Shown piece after piece: positions 1-9,444 of a stretch of DNA of 64,000 nt (within the stretch, counting starts at the first letter, position 1; every line of letters starts with the position of its first letter). A program made the position numbers and the translations under genes. Source of the stretch: Terriglobus roseus (lineage in GTDB: Bacteria; Acidobacteriota; Terriglobia; Terriglobales; Acidobacteriaceae); the NCBI RefSeq assembly GCF_900102185.1, contig NZ_LT629690.1, forward strand, positions 4,402,001-4,466,000. Direction: 5' to 3'. The notes beneath the pieces are model-generated. The model was given only the letters and a program-made list of their open reading frames with translations, was not told the origin of the DNA and did no database searches.

Positions 1-3000
1 GTAGCGGCGTCTGTGGCCACATCGCCCGCATACTGCGCGGTGATCACATGACTACCCGCAGCAAACGCAGCTGCCGTGATGGTCGCAGTACCGTTCGCAT
101 CCAAAGCGCCCGTGCCAAGCAGTGTCGTGCCTTCCAGGAATCGGATGCTACCAGTGGGTACAGGTGCAACGGCTGTCTTGATGGTTGCGGTCAGTACCGG
201 TGTATCCAGCGTAAGAGCCGGGTTAATGCTGCTTACCAACGCAATCTGCGGTATCTGCGTTACCTGCTCTGACACTGCGCTGGAGACAGAGGGCGAGTTG
301 TTGCTATCCCCTGCATAAGACGCGGTGATGGAGTGCATGCCCGGTGACAACGTTGTCAACGCGAGCGTCGCAGTGCCATGGTTCAAAGTAACCTGTCCCA
401 GCGCGGCTGAACCATCCATGAACCTCACGTTGCCCGTGGGCGTTACGCTTTCACCCGTCACGTTCGCCGTGAAGGTGACAGCGTTGCCGTAGTGGCTGGA
501 TGAACCGCTGGTGGTCAACACGGTCTGCGTCGACGCGTTACGAATCCCCTGCGTCAACACAGCAGAAGTGCTGCCCTGAAATGTACCGTCGCCGCGATAC
601 ACAGAAGTCAGGCTGTGTGTTCCCACAGAAAGCGATGATAGCGTCAACGTCGCCGTACCATCCGCGTTCAGGGTGCCCGTTCCAATGGTGGAGGCACCAT
701 CCAGGAACGTAACGGTACCTGTGGGATGTGCGGTAAGGCCATTGACTGTTACCGAAGCAGAAACTCCGGCCATCAACGTCAACGCAGATCCTCCAACGGC
801 AGGGTTCGCGCTGGATGTGATGGAAGCATGCGTCTGCACGAACACGGATTGCGTCACCGTGTTCGAGTTGCTACTAGCGTGCGTTCCATCGCCGGAGTAA
901 ACCGCAACAATGTTGTGTTGGCCCACCGAGAGCGTGTTAGTGTTGTACGCCGCCACGCCAGTAGGATCCACAGACACAACGCCAAGTACGTTTGCACCAT
1001 CCTGGAAGGTGACCGTACCGGTTGGGTTACTTACACCGCTTGCCACCGCTGCACGCAGCGTCACTGTATCGGCATAACCGGCAGATGCGTTGCTCGTGGT
1101 CAGAACGGTATTGCTTGTGGCGCCGTCAATGATGATGGTCACGATCGCCTGCGCGGCAGAGTTGTTCTGGTCACCCGCAAATTGTGCAGTGATGGTGTGT
1201 GTACCTACAGTAAGCGTCTGTGTCGTGAAGCTCGCACTACCTGACCCGTTCACTGTCATGGTGTTCAACACCGCGCTGTTGTTCAGCAACTTCACTTGCG
1301 GGTTTGATGGAAGAACACCATCGCTGATGAGATTCACGTTCAGTGTGACGGGCGTGTTGTAGGTGGTGTGCATCGTAGAGCTGCCCAGCGTGAGCGTGGG
1401 CGTTCCCAGGGACACCATCACAGTAGAAGGAGCAGAGGTAAAGCCTGCATAGTTACCGTCACCACTGTAGGTCGCGGTAATGCTGTGTTGGCCTACCGCC
1501 AAGGTGCTCAGTGTGATGGCCGCCGTACCCTGTCCATTGATCGAAACGGTGTTCAGCGTCGTCGCGCCATCCATGAAGGTGATCTGACCAGTCGGTTTAA
1601 CAACGCCCACGGCCGAGACCGTAGCCGTCATCGTCACAGACTTACCAGCGAGCACGTTGTTCGTGCTTAGCTGCAGAGCCACGCTGGAACTGGTGGACTG
1701 TACCACCTGCGTGAATACGGGAGAGGTGCTCACCTCATAGTTTGTGCTTCCATTGAATTTCGCGGTCAGCGAATGCGTGCCCACTGTCAGCACCGTGGTG
1801 GAAAGCGTCGCTACACCATTCGTCAGTTGTGTGGTCCGTAACGCGTTGGCACCGTCATAGAAGGTTACGTTGCCAGTGATGGCACCAACTGCCGTTTGGC
1901 CGGGAGTCATCGTCACGGTTGCGGTCAGCGTTACAGCAGAACCGCCATCAGATGGTGTTCCGTCGCTGGCGAGTGTGGTGACAGTGGTCAGCTGATTTAC
2001 CGTAACCACGGTGTTAGCTCTGCCGCCCGCCGTGTAATCGTCTCCGCTGTAGGTCGCAGTGACGGTATCGGTCCCCGTCGTCAGTCCTGTGGTGGCCAGC
2101 GAGAACGTGCCATTGCCGTCAATAGGACCGCTTCCAAGAACAGTGACACCATTCGCAAATGTGATGGTGCCGGTCGGCGCAGGGCCATTGGGGCTGGCGA
2201 CTGTCGCTGTCAGCATCGTGCTCTGGCCCACGGTGATTGTCGTTGGATTGGCCCCAGCTGAAATAGTGGGGTCAGCCTTGGTAATCACCTGCTGGATCGC
2301 CGCAGAAGTACTGGTGTTGTTGTTGGTATCACCTGCGAACTTCGCCGTGATGTTGTGTGTTCCACCGGTCAGCGTAGAGATGGTGAAGGTGGCCTTGCTG
2401 TTGGCCCCCACACTACCTGCGCCGATGGCTGTTGAGCCATCGTAGAAGGTCACAGTACCGCTGGTGACCGGCGTGGTGGCGCTGATGGTCGCCGTAAACG
2501 TCACAGGCTGATTGACTGCAGCTGTATACGACGAAGAGACCACAGCAATCGACGTGTTCTGCAGGACGTTCTGCGTTACAGAATCGGTGCTCGACGCGTT
2601 GTTGTTATCGCCGCCGTAGGTCGCGTTGATGGTATGCGACCCCAGCGATAGCGAACTCGTGCTGAAGGTGGCAATGCCGTTGCTGTTCATCGTGACATCG
2701 CCGCTGATGGCGGTTGTGCCGTCGTAGAAGGTCACCGTTCCGGTAGGCACACCGGATGCCTGTGTTTCGCTGACAACTGCGGTGAAGGTTACCTGATCGC
2801 CCAGTCCTGCCGGGTTCTTGTTTGAAGATAGGGTCACCTTTGTCGGTTCTACGGAGAGCACGATGCCGGTCATGCTGACGACATCCGGAGAGTTCGAACC
2901 GTCCGATTGCACGGTGAGCGTACCCACTGGATTCACATTATTTACATCCGTAATGGTGGTCGGTGCAAACTGCACTCCCAGCGCACATGTCCTACCCACG

Positions 3001-4643
3001 GTCACTGCAGTGGAGGTGTAGCAGGTGGTGGTGGCAGCGTCCAGAGCGCTCTGATTGAACAGAATATTCGAGGGCGTCAGTGTGTCGGTGCCGTCATTTT
3101 CAATCTGCAGTATCTGCGGTACGGCGGCCTTCTTGCCCACCTTCATGCTGTCGAAATACAGCATCGACTTGTTGCTATGGATCAGCAGTATGCGTTTGTT
3201 GAAGTCGTCGGTAATGTACAGATTGTTCTGGTCATCTAGCGCAATCGAATAGGGGGTGGACAGCTCAACCGTGTCAGCGTTCACCAATGTCGTGGCATCA
3301 ATGGGCCGGTTATAGCTGACGATGGATTCCATATTGCCCGTTGTGACATTGGCACGGCGAATGCGGTTGTTCTGCGAGTCGGCGATGTAGATATTGCCCA
3401 AAGCATCCACAGCAACCGCAGTGGGGAAGTTCAAGGAAGCTGAAAGCGACGGACCACCATCCCCATAAAGACGGGGCGGGCCGTTCAGGACGCCTGCCAC
3501 TGTGACCAGCTTGCCATCGGAACCCAACTTACGAATCGCCTGATTAAACTTGTCCGCGATGTAGAGAGCCCCACTGGGATCAAACGCCAGCCCAAAGGGT
3601 TGATTGAGTTGTGCCATGGTGGCTAGCTGACCATCGTTTGCATATCCGGCAATGCCGGTGCCGGCAACAATGGTCATCATGCCCGTGGATGCGTCCACAC
3701 GGCGCACCATGTTGTTGCCCGTGTCAGCAATGTAGATGTTGCCGTCAGCGTCGAGTGCCACGCCGTACGGAGACAACAGAAGTCCTGACGTAGCTGGCGT
3801 GTTGTCCGGTGATGATCCAGATGTAGCCAACGTGCCTGCGACCGTCGTGATGATGTGTGTCACCGCGTCTACACGACGAATGGCATTATTGCCCGTGTCG
3901 GCAAAATACAGATTGCCCGCGCCATCCATCGCAAGCTGTGCAGGCAGGTTCACGCCAGCCGTCTTTGCTGCAGCACCATCGTTCTCACTGGATGCATAAC
4001 CAATGCCAGCGTAGGTATAGATATTGCCAGCGGTGCTCACGTGCCGGATGCGGTTGTTCAACGTATCGGAAATGTAGAAATCGCCCGCAGGAGTGCCGAT
4101 AACGCCGCGTGGCAAATAAACGTGGGCATACGTTGCAACCCCGCCATCCTCGCCGCTCGTATACTCCGGCTGCTGGCCATTGCCGGCGACCAACTCCGCC
4201 TTGCCAGGATGAATAACAGCAAGCGAACCAGTGCCCACGCCGTCTATCAACTGCTGCGCCACCACCTGGCTGCCGTTAACCAGCACCACGGCACCCGGAC
4301 GATGTCCCGGTGTCGTTGGCTTAAACAGAACATTCACAGTGCAGGAGGGTTGGGCCGGTCCCGCAACGCACGTGCCGCCGCCTGCATCGGTGAAGTCTTT
4401 GCTCGCAATTCCCTGTGTGAGGACGCGCACTTCCGTCACCGTGCCCGCTGTTGGATGCAGCGTCACCGTAAGGTTCGCGCTTCCAGTCAACGACGTGGTG
4501 CCGGGAATGTGTTGGACGGTTTGTGCGGCAGAAATTCCTGCGGTGCTCAGGCAGGAAAACAAAGCTCCCATAACGGGCAGCAGAACGGAGCGCAGACGCG
4601 CGGACACGCAAGGCCGCGAGGTCTTCGACGAACCAGCAAACAT
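1..4643 (-). CDS. Giant exported NHL-propeller and Ig-like repeat protein (3' end outside window)
   Basis: About 1,547 codons are visible and the frame is still open at position 1, so the C-terminus lies outside. The ATG at 4643 is preceded by an AAGGAAG ribosome site. An N-terminal signal peptide (about residues 1-40, ending near AGISAAQ) is followed by an HYDIN/ASPM-like beta domain. About residues 160-480 form an NHL beta-propeller with recurring motifs of the type GNIYIADTGNNMVRRVD. From about residue 600 to the window edge there are Ig-like modules of about 96 residues, each with a motif such as HSITATYSGDGNY (Big_3 type). Such proteins are common in Terriglobia and are thought to be surface or secreted adhesion or carbohydrate-contact proteins; the actual role is unknown. 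Domain family calls are by motif. Confidence 0.85.
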   Translation of the reverse strand, partial: MFAGSSKTSRPCVSARLRSVLLPVMGALFSCLSTAGISAAQTVQHIPGTTSLTGSANLTVTLHPTAGTVTEVRVLTQGIASKDFTDAGGGTCVAGPAQPSCTVNVLFKPTTPGHRPGAVVLVNGSQVVAQQLIDGVGTGSLAVIHPGKAELVAGNGQQPEYTSGEDGGVATYAHVYLPRGVIGTPAGDFYISDTLNNRIRHVSTAGNIYTYAGIGYASSENDGAAAKTAGVNLPAQLAMDGAGNLYFADTGNNAIRRVDAVTHIITTVAGTLATSGSSPDNTPATSGLLLSPYGVALDADGNIYIADTGNNMVRRVDASTGMMTIVAGTGIAGYANDGQLATMAQLNQPFGLAFDPSGALYIADKFNQAIRKLGSDGKLVTVAGVLNGPPRLYGDGGPSLSASLNFPTAVAVDALGNIYIADSQNNRIRRANVTTGNMESIVSYNRPIDATTLVNADTVELSTPYSIALDDQNNLYITDDFNKRILLIHSNKSMLYFDSMKVGKKAAVPQILQIENDGTDTLTPSNILFNQSALDAATTTCYTSTAVTVGRTCALGVQFAPTTITDVNNVNPVGTLTVQSDGSNSPDVVSMTGIVLSVEPTKVTLSSNKNPAGLGDQVTFTAVVSETQASGVPTGTVTFYDGTTAISGDVTMNSNGIATFSTSSLSLGSHTINATYGGDNNNASSTDSVTQNVLQNTSIAVVSSSYTAAVNQPVTFTATISATTPVTSGTVTFYDGSTAIGAGSVGANSKATFTISTLTGGTHNITAKFAGDTNNNTSTSAAIQQVITKADPTISAGANPTTITVGQSTMLTATVASPNGPAPTGTITFANGVTVLGSGPIDGNGTFSLATTGLTTGTDTVTATYSGDDYTAGGRANTVVTVNQLTTVTTLASDGTPSDGGSAVTLTATVTMTPGQTAVGAITGNVTFYDGANALRTTQLTNGVATLSTTVLTVGTHSLTAKFNGSTNYEVSTSPVFTQVVQSTSSSVALQLSTNNVLAGKSVTMTATVSAVGVVKPTGQITFMDGATTLNTVSINGQGTAAITLSTLAVGQHSITATYSGDGNYAGFTSAPSTVMVSLGTPTLTLGSSTMHTTYNTPVTLNVNLISDGVLPSNPQVKLLNNSAVLNTMTVNGSGSASFTTQTLTVGTHTITAQFAGDQNNSAAQAIVTIIIDGATSNTVLTTSNASAGYADTVTLRAAVASGVSNPTGTVTFQDGANVLGVVSVDPTGVAAYNTNTLSVGQHNIVAVYSGDGTHASSNSNTVTQSVFVQTHASITSSANPAVGGSALTLMAGVSASVTVNGLTAHPTGTVTFLDGASTIGTGTLNADGTATLTLSSLSVGTHSLTSVYRGDGTFQGSTSAVLTQGIRNASTQTVLTTSGSSSHYGNAVTFTANVTGESVTPTGNVRFMDGSAALGQVTLNHGTATLALTTLSPGMHSITASYAGDSNNSPSVSSAVSEQVTQIPQIALVSSINPALTLDTPVLTATIKTAVAPVPTGSIRFLEGTTLLGTGALDANGTATITAAAFAAGSHVITAQYAGDVATDAA
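20..2780 (-). repeat. Array of about ten Ig-like domain repeats inside the giant exported protein
   Basis: Ten copies of the strand motif H-[ST]-[IL]-T-A-x-[YF]-x-G-[DS] can be read on the minus strand, near 40, 320, 605, 895, 1185, 1465, 1750, 2050, 2340 and 2620. Spacing is about 285-300 bp (95-100 residues). The DNA of the copies has diverged well beyond simple tandem duplication, so the array is old and held by protein selection. Confidence 0.85.
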
Positions 4644-5048
4644 TGGTTTGTAACTTCCTTACAAGGGTTCCTGGGAAATGGAAAAGAGAGAGAACGAGAA
4701 CCAAGTCGTCCATCAACGGACGTGAGCGATACAGGTTGCAGATCGATTGAGTAGTTAGCCTACGCAACGTCTGTTGTTATTTCTATGAATAATTCTTCCA
4801 CCGGTATCCGAGTATGAACATCACCCACACGTGGAAGAACTGCTTCACCCTGTTAGGGGTAACCAAGCCCATCTTCGCGTTATCTATCGTGGGGGCGACA
4901 TAGCCGTAACTGGAGTGTGTGAACAGATAGCCGCAGATTTTTAACAGAGCTAAAAAACCGTGCCTAGGAAGGCGGGTGTATGCTGAATTGCTCTGTATTC
5001 GGGGTACCCGACAGAGCCCACCACGCACAGGAATCAAAGGAGAAGCCC
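4644..5048. other. Intergenic divergent promoter region, about 405 bp
   Basis: This gap separates the divergent giant exported protein (minus) and the small plus-strand protein at 5049. It must hold both promoters. The minus side ends in an AAGGAAG ribosome site just upstream of 4643. I could not assign clear -35/-10 pairs. An open frame on the minus strand at 4783-5037 has no family features and is treated as chance. Confidence 0.5.
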
Positions 5049-5237
5049 ATGGGACTGTTGGACGAAGTGGAAAAGATCGCAGGCGCAGTAGTCGCTGTCG
5101 AAGGTCTGAAAAAGGTAGACTCCGACCCCTCCATCCTCACCGAAGCTGCGGCTGCCTTTGCCGGCTATGAAGGCACTGGCGCGCTCAAGGATTTCGTCAA
5201 TAAGGAAGAAGGCGAAGGCGAGAAGAAAGAAGGCTAA
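5049..5237 (+). CDS. Small hypothetical protein, 62 aa, acidic/lysine tail
   Basis: The ATG at 5049 is chosen because AAAGGAG ends about 6 nt upstream; a longer frame from 4980 lacks a ribosome site and adds an unlikely leader. The protein begins MGLLDEVEKIAGAVVAVEG, predicted as an amphipathic helix, continues with an alanine-rich middle, and ends in a charged Glu/Lys tail. There is no signal peptide or membrane segment. It stands alone, converges on mnmE and is followed by a hairpin at 5270-5300. I do not recognise the family. Confidence 0.65.
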   Translation: MGLLDEVEKIAGAVVAVEGLKKVDSDPSILTEAAAAFAGYEGTGALKDFVNKEEGEGEKKEG

Positions 5238-5269
5238 TCACCTGCCCCCTGCAATCCGACACAAACATA

Positions 5270-5300
5270 AAGGCCCTTCCGCGAGCCATGGAAGGGCTTT
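5270..5300 (+). terminator. Hairpin after the small 62-aa gene
   Basis: CCCTTCC (5274-5280) pairs with GGAAGGG (5290-5296) across a 9-nt loop, with A-rich sequence before and CTTT after. The U-run is short on the plus side; on the minus side (after mnmE) the hairpin is followed by a T-rich stretch, so it may work in both directions. Confidence 0.5.
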
Positions 5301-5417
5301 GCGTCTACTGCTTTTATCTCTCGGGAAAATTAGCGCCCCATACTACGCTGCCTTATCCGCTTGCCAGAGGGAGTAGATGCGGTGCCGGAGTATTTGGCGG
5401 GACGCGTAAGCGCTTAT

Positions 5418-6806
5418 CTACTTACCAATGCAAAAGCTGGAGAAGATACGGTTCAGCACATCGTCTGCCGTGGTCTGCCCGGTGAGCGAATCCAACGCAC
5501 GCAGGCATTCGTAAAGGTCCAGCAACACCATCTCGTGCGGTATGCCAGTGCGGGCCGCTGCCACAGCGCGTTCCAACGCCTCCAACGCACTCTGTACCGC
5601 ATCGCGCTGACGCAGGTTGGTTAACGTAGCGCCTGCTGCAGAAGGCTGCGATCCCGCCATGCGCAGAATCTCTCCACGAAGCTCTGCAATACCTTCGCCT
5701 GTTGCGGCAGAAGTGACCACGCCTTTTGTGTTCGCAGGAAGAGACTTCGAACCTTGGCGAAGATCCGCCTTGTTCCATGCAATCAGCAACGGGCGATTCT
5801 GCAGCGCTTCTGCGAGCGGCGCTTCAAGGTAAGCCTCAAGAGCATCCGCTTGTGAATCACTCGCCTCTGTTGCGTCGACGACGAGCAACACAGCGTCAGC
5901 ATCCGCAATGGCACGGCGTGAACGTTCCACGCCCATACGTTCCGCTTCATCTGCCGTTTCGCGAATGCCCGCAGTATCCAGCAACTCCACTGGAATACCG
6001 TTTAGGTTCACTCGCTCCGCAATCACATCGCGTGTGGTGCCAGGCGAAGCCGTAACAATCGCGCGCTCCTGTTCTACCAACCGATTAAACAGCGAACTCT
6101 TTCCCGCATTCGGCTTGCCCACAATAGCAAGCTGAAGACCCTCCCGCATCAACCGGCCATGCGTAAAGCTGGCCAGCAATGTCTGCAATGGCTGCTGCAC
6201 ATCGCGAACACTCGCAACGATCTCATCCGCCGCCATCGTTGGTGTGTCGTCTTCCGCAAAATCAATGCCCGCCTCAAGCGTCGCGATGAGAACAAGCAAC
6301 GCATCTTTCGCAGGACGGATCTCCGTAGCAATGCTGCCACTCATTTGTTCTGCAGCCAGCTTCGCCTGCTCCAGCGTTTGCGCATCAATCAGATCGCGCA
6401 CAGCCTCGGCCTCTGTCAGATCAAGCCGTCCGCGCAGAAACGCACGTTCCGTAAACTCACCCGCACGCGCAGGCGTTGCGCCCAATGCGACGCATCGCCG
6501 CAACAGCCAGTCCAGCACCACAGGCGAACCATGCGTGGCAATCTCCACCACATCTTCACCGGTATAACTTTGCGGAGCCTTGTAATACGTGGCGATGGCG
6601 TCGTCGATGCGCGTTCCGTCCACGTCGCGCAGAATGCCATAGACAGCATGACGCGGCGTGGCCCACGAAATCTTTGCGAATAACTGCTGAGCCACAGCGA
6701 GCGCGTTGCTACCAGACAAACGAACCACACCAATGCCGCCTCGCCCCGCAGGCGTCGCAATGGCAACAATGGTGGTCTCCTCCAGAAGATCGTGCGCTGC
6801 GCTCAT
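5418..6806 (-). CDS. mnmE: tRNA uridine-5-carboxymethylaminomethyl(34) synthesis GTPase MnmE (TrmE)
   Basis: 462 residues, normal for the family. With MnmG this GTPase modifies the wobble uridine (U34) of certain tRNAs. The N-terminal tetrahydrofolate-binding domain is intact (TPAGRGGIGVVRLSG near residues 18-32). A helical domain encloses the G domain, with G1 GKPNAGKSS (230-238), TTRD (257-260), DTAG (277-280) and NKAD near residue 345. The protein ends in the family's C-terminal C-x-G-K motif (CIGK). No mnmG lies next to it. A monocistronic minus-strand gene; its 3' end converges on the small gene at 5049. Confidence 0.97.
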   Translation of the reverse strand: MSAAHDLLEETTIVAIATPAGRGGIGVVRLSGSNALAVAQQLFAKISWATPRHAVYGILRDVDGTRIDDAIATYYKAPQSYTGEDVVEIATHGSPVVLDWLLRRCVALGATPARAGEFTERAFLRGRLDLTEAEAVRDLIDAQTLEQAKLAAEQMSGSIATEIRPAKDALLVLIATLEAGIDFAEDDTPTMAADEIVASVRDVQQPLQTLLASFTHGRLMREGLQLAIVGKPNAGKSSLFNRLVEQERAIVTASPGTTRDVIAERVNLNGIPVELLDTAGIRETADEAERMGVERSRRAIADADAVLLVVDATEASDSQADALEAYLEAPLAEALQNRPLLIAWNKADLRQGSKSLPANTKGVVTSAATGEGIAELRGEILRMAGSQPSAAGATLTNLRQRDAVQSALEALERAVAAARTGIPHEMVLLDLYECLRALDSLTGQTTADDVLNRIFSSFCIGK

Positions 6807-6920
6807 GAACTTATCTTAGTGACTCTCCAACGAAACCACTCAAACGCAAAATCACAAAGGCTGCACCTGTACACACTGTGTACCGGATGCAACCCTTGCA
6901 AACTTGTTGTTCTGACGAAG

Positions 6921-8666
6921 CTACTTAGCCTGCTCGTCGATCCACTTCGACACACGTGCATCCAGCACGGTCAACGGCAGTGCGCCACCGTTCAGCACCT
7001 CATCATGGAACGCCTTGATGTCGAACTTCGCGCCCAGCTTCGCCTTTGCCTTCTCACGCAGCTTGCGAATCTCAAGCTGACCCATCTTGTAGCTCAGCGC
7101 CTGTCCCGGCCATGCAATGTAGCGGTCGGTTTCCGTCTGCGCCAGCGCGTCGTTCACATCATTGGCGTGCATGTAATCAATCACCTGCTGCCGCGTCCAT
7201 CCCTTGTCATGAATGCCAGTGTCCACAACCAGACGCACCGCACGAAACAGCTCGCTGTTCAGTCGGCCGTAGTCGCTAACAGGGTCCTGATAGAAACCGA
7301 CTTCCTTACCCAGCTCCTCCGCATATAGCGCCCAGCCTTCGCTAAACGCTGAGTAGCCGCCACGGAGGCGGAACTTCGGCAATCCCTTCAACTGCTGCGC
7401 CATACTGATCTGCATATGATGTCCCGGCACGCCCTCGTGATACGCAACCGCTTCATCCAGCACCAGCGTGCGTGTCGTCGGATTCGCAACCGCAACCACA
7501 ACGCGTCCTGGACGCTTCCCATCCGGCGTACCTGCGTTGTAGTGCGTAGCCTCCGCTGCGGCGAAGTCAGGGATGGGTTCCACAGTCACAGGCGACTTCG
7601 GCAACAGGCCGAACAGCTCCGGCAACTTCGGCTCCATCTGCGCAATGTACTTGCGGAAGTCTTCCACGATCTGTTCTTCGCTCTTCGGCTTCCACTTCGG
7701 ATCGGCATTGATCACAGCGCGCCACGTCGCCAGGTCCTTGTATCCCGCTTTCTTCGACAGCACCGTCATCTCTGCAGTGATGCGCTTCACCTCATCCAGG
7801 CCAAGCTGATGAACCGCTGCAGGCGTAATGTCCAGCGTGGTCATCTGCTTCACAGCTTCCGCATAACGGCGCTTGCCATCCGGCAGCGATTCAATCGAAA
7901 GCGCCTCGCGTCCCTTCGGCGCGTAATCATTGCGCAGAAACGCAGAGAACTTTGCGTACGCAGGGAACACATCGTTGTTTACAGCATCCGTGATCTCCTG
8001 CGTCAGCCGCGTCTTGTCAGCTTCGCTGAAGCTGGCCGGAAACTTCTTCGTAGGCAACAGAAATGGATTAGCCTTCACCACGCCGTCGCACTGTCCTGCG
8101 AGCTTCTCCGTGATGACCTTCGGCGGCATCAGCCCATCCTTCAGTCCAATGCGCATTACGTCCGTGGTCTCGCTCAGCACGCGCGGAATCTGCTTCAAAC
8201 GTGCAACGTAATCCTCGTAGTGCTTTACCGAATCGAACGGCATGCTCAGCGCCAGATCAGCCAACCCGGTGTGAATACCGTTCTGCTGATTGATGGGCAT
8301 CTCATAGTTCTTCAGTTCATAGCTCACATCACCGCGCTCCAGTCGATCCTGCAGCAGCGCATGCGAAGTAATGTCTGTGTCGCTCATGCCATCCGTAGAG
8401 ATGGCCTTCAGCCGCTTCAGAAAATCATCGTTCTCGGCGTGGTCACGCTGAATCGAGGCAAGCGAATAGTCGCCTAACTGATCGTTGTAGCGATAGTCGC
8501 CGAACGAAGTCGCGCCAGTAGGATTGCGCTTCAGCCCGTTCTGGAAGTACTCCTCAAACAGCGCATTCTGCGCGGCCGTGCGGTCCGCAACGGAAGTCTG
8601 AGCAGGAAGTGACACGCACACAGAAACAGCTGTGCAGGCAAGCAACAGGGCAGGCGTAATTCGCAT
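6921..8666 (-). CDS. Exported DUF885 protein (putative zinc metallopeptidase-like)
   Basis: I chose the ATG at 8666 (581 aa) because it begins a clear signal peptide, MRITPALLLACTAVSVCVSL, cleaved near LPAQ. The longer frame from 8840 would run back through the upstream terminator and into khpB. The remainder matches the DUF885 family, which contains an HExxH-like motif, here HEGVPGHHM about two thirds along, preceded by DEAVAY. Family members are thought to be periplasmic or secreted metallopeptidases, but biochemical proof is thin. It is a single gene between mnmE and khpB. Confidence 0.88.
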   Translation of the reverse strand: MRITPALLLACTAVSVCVSLPAQTSVADRTAAQNALFEEYFQNGLKRNPTGATSFGDYRYNDQLGDYSLASIQRDHAENDDFLKRLKAISTDGMSDTDITSHALLQDRLERGDVSYELKNYEMPINQQNGIHTGLADLALSMPFDSVKHYEDYVARLKQIPRVLSETTDVMRIGLKDGLMPPKVITEKLAGQCDGVVKANPFLLPTKKFPASFSEADKTRLTQEITDAVNNDVFPAYAKFSAFLRNDYAPKGREALSIESLPDGKRRYAEAVKQMTTLDITPAAVHQLGLDEVKRITAEMTVLSKKAGYKDLATWRAVINADPKWKPKSEEQIVEDFRKYIAQMEPKLPELFGLLPKSPVTVEPIPDFAAAEATHYNAGTPDGKRPGRVVVAVANPTTRTLVLDEAVAYHEGVPGHHMQISMAQQLKGLPKFRLRGGYSAFSEGWALYAEELGKEVGFYQDPVSDYGRLNSELFRAVRLVVDTGIHDKGWTRQQVIDYMHANDVNDALAQTETDRYIAWPGQALSYKMGQLEIRKLREKAKAKLGAKFDIKAFHDEVLNGGALPLTVLDARVSKWIDEQAK

Positions 8667-8697
8667 GCAGATGAGCCTAGCAGACCGCAAACCCCCG

Positions 8698-8730
8698 CAA
8701 AAGAAAAGAACGCAGCGAAAACGCTGCGTT
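8698..8730 (-). terminator. Rho-independent terminator after khpB
   Basis: A perfect 9-bp stem AACGCAGCG/CGCTGCGTT (8709-8730) with a 4-nt loop. Read on the minus strand it is followed by CTTTTCTTTT, a good U-run. It lies about 25 bp past the khpB stop and so ends the yidC-khpB transcript before the DUF885 gene. Confidence 0.85.
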
Positions 8731-8754
8731 CGTATCAATGAGATGTCCTTTGGC

Positions 8755-9306
8755 CTACCGGCGGCGGAAGCGTTCGCGAATCTTCGCGGCGCGGTCATCG
8801 CGTTCGCGTGCCTGCCAGCCTTCGGGATACAGAACCACAAACCGATTCGGTCCTTCGCCGCTGGACTCCGTACGCAGCCCCTCAGCCTTCTTCAGCGCTA
8901 GGTGGAGCATACGGCGTTCGCGGCTGCTCATGGGTTCAAAGCGATAGGGCTTACGGCTGTTCTTTACGGCCTCAATCCCCTCTTCCGCCAGGTCCAGAAT
9001 CTCGCGATTGCGTTCTGCCTTGTAGCCGCACGCATCGAAGCTGATGCGATCATGCTCTTCCGGCTCCAGCCGCAGAATCTTCGCGCACACATGCTCCAGC
9101 GAGCGCAGCAGTTCCCCGTCCCGGTGGATCAGCATCTGCTCATCCGGGCCACTCAACTCCACATAGATCAGGCGGTCCTCCAACCCATCCGGGTCAGCGG
9201 CGCCTGCGCCAGCCACAATGCGGAAGCGGAGTTTGAATCCGCCGGTTGTGGTCAGCATCTTCAGAAAATCGTGGGTCTGCTGGGCTGCGGTCTTCAGATC
9301 CTGCAT
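8755..9306 (-). CDS. khpB: Jag/KhpB-like RNA-binding protein (KH and R3H domains)
   Basis: A start at 9306 (183 aa, MQDLKTAAQQT) is preferred, with AGGAAG 11 nt upstream; a start at 9345 would add 13 basic residues. The middle (about residues 35-105) fits a KH-type domain. The C-terminal part (about 120-165) is an R3H domain with the R-x3-H signature (SSRERRMLHLAL) and the motif SSGEGPNRFVVLYP. The Jag_N domain of Firmicutes is missing, which makes the protein short. Placement just downstream of yidC is the classic arrangement. KhpB with KhpA binds many RNAs and affects cell division and envelope growth in Gram-positives; the role here is inferred. Confidence 0.88.
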   Translation of the reverse strand: MQDLKTAAQQTHDFLKMLTTTGGFKLRFRIVAGAGAADPDGLEDRLIYVELSGPDEQMLIHRDGELLRSLEHVCAKILRLEPEEHDRISFDACGYKAERNREILDLAEEGIEAVKNSRKPYRFEPMSSRERRMLHLALKKAEGLRTESSGEGPNRFVVLYPEGWQARERDDRAAKIRERFRRR

Positions 9307-9388
9307 GTGAATGCGTTCTTCCTTCTTTCGGGATCGTCGCCGCATAGCGGTTGCCGTCCCGTGAGATTAAAAATTTTAGGGTGTCTCT

Positions 9389-9440
9389 GACAGGTACGCA
9401 TGAGAGGCAATCTCAGTTGCACATTTCATGCGTACCTGTC
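9389..9440 (-). repeat. Perfect 15-bp inverted repeat between yidC and khpB
   Basis: GACAGGTACGCATGA (9389-9403) and TCATGCGTACCTGTC (9426-9440) are exact reverse complements separated by 22 nt that can pair further (GCAA/TTGC). In the RNA it forms a long hairpin directly after the yidC stop, followed by an AU-rich stretch. It could be an attenuator, an RNA-stability element or a protein-binding site. Confidence 0.75.
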
Positions 9441-9444
9441 CGGA

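Noticed and set aside
20-2780. Possible CRISPR or DNA tandem repeat array
   Set aside because: Spacing is about 290 bp and the copies are diverged coding sequence for Ig-like domains, so this is a protein repeat.
4783-5037. 84-codon open frame on the minus strand
   Set aside because: No ribosome site or family features; it lies in a divergent promoter region.
5407-5418. Palindrome GTAAGCGCTTAT like a LacI/PurR site
   Set aside because: It lies at the 3' end of mnmE in a convergent region, so a role in promoter control is unlikely.
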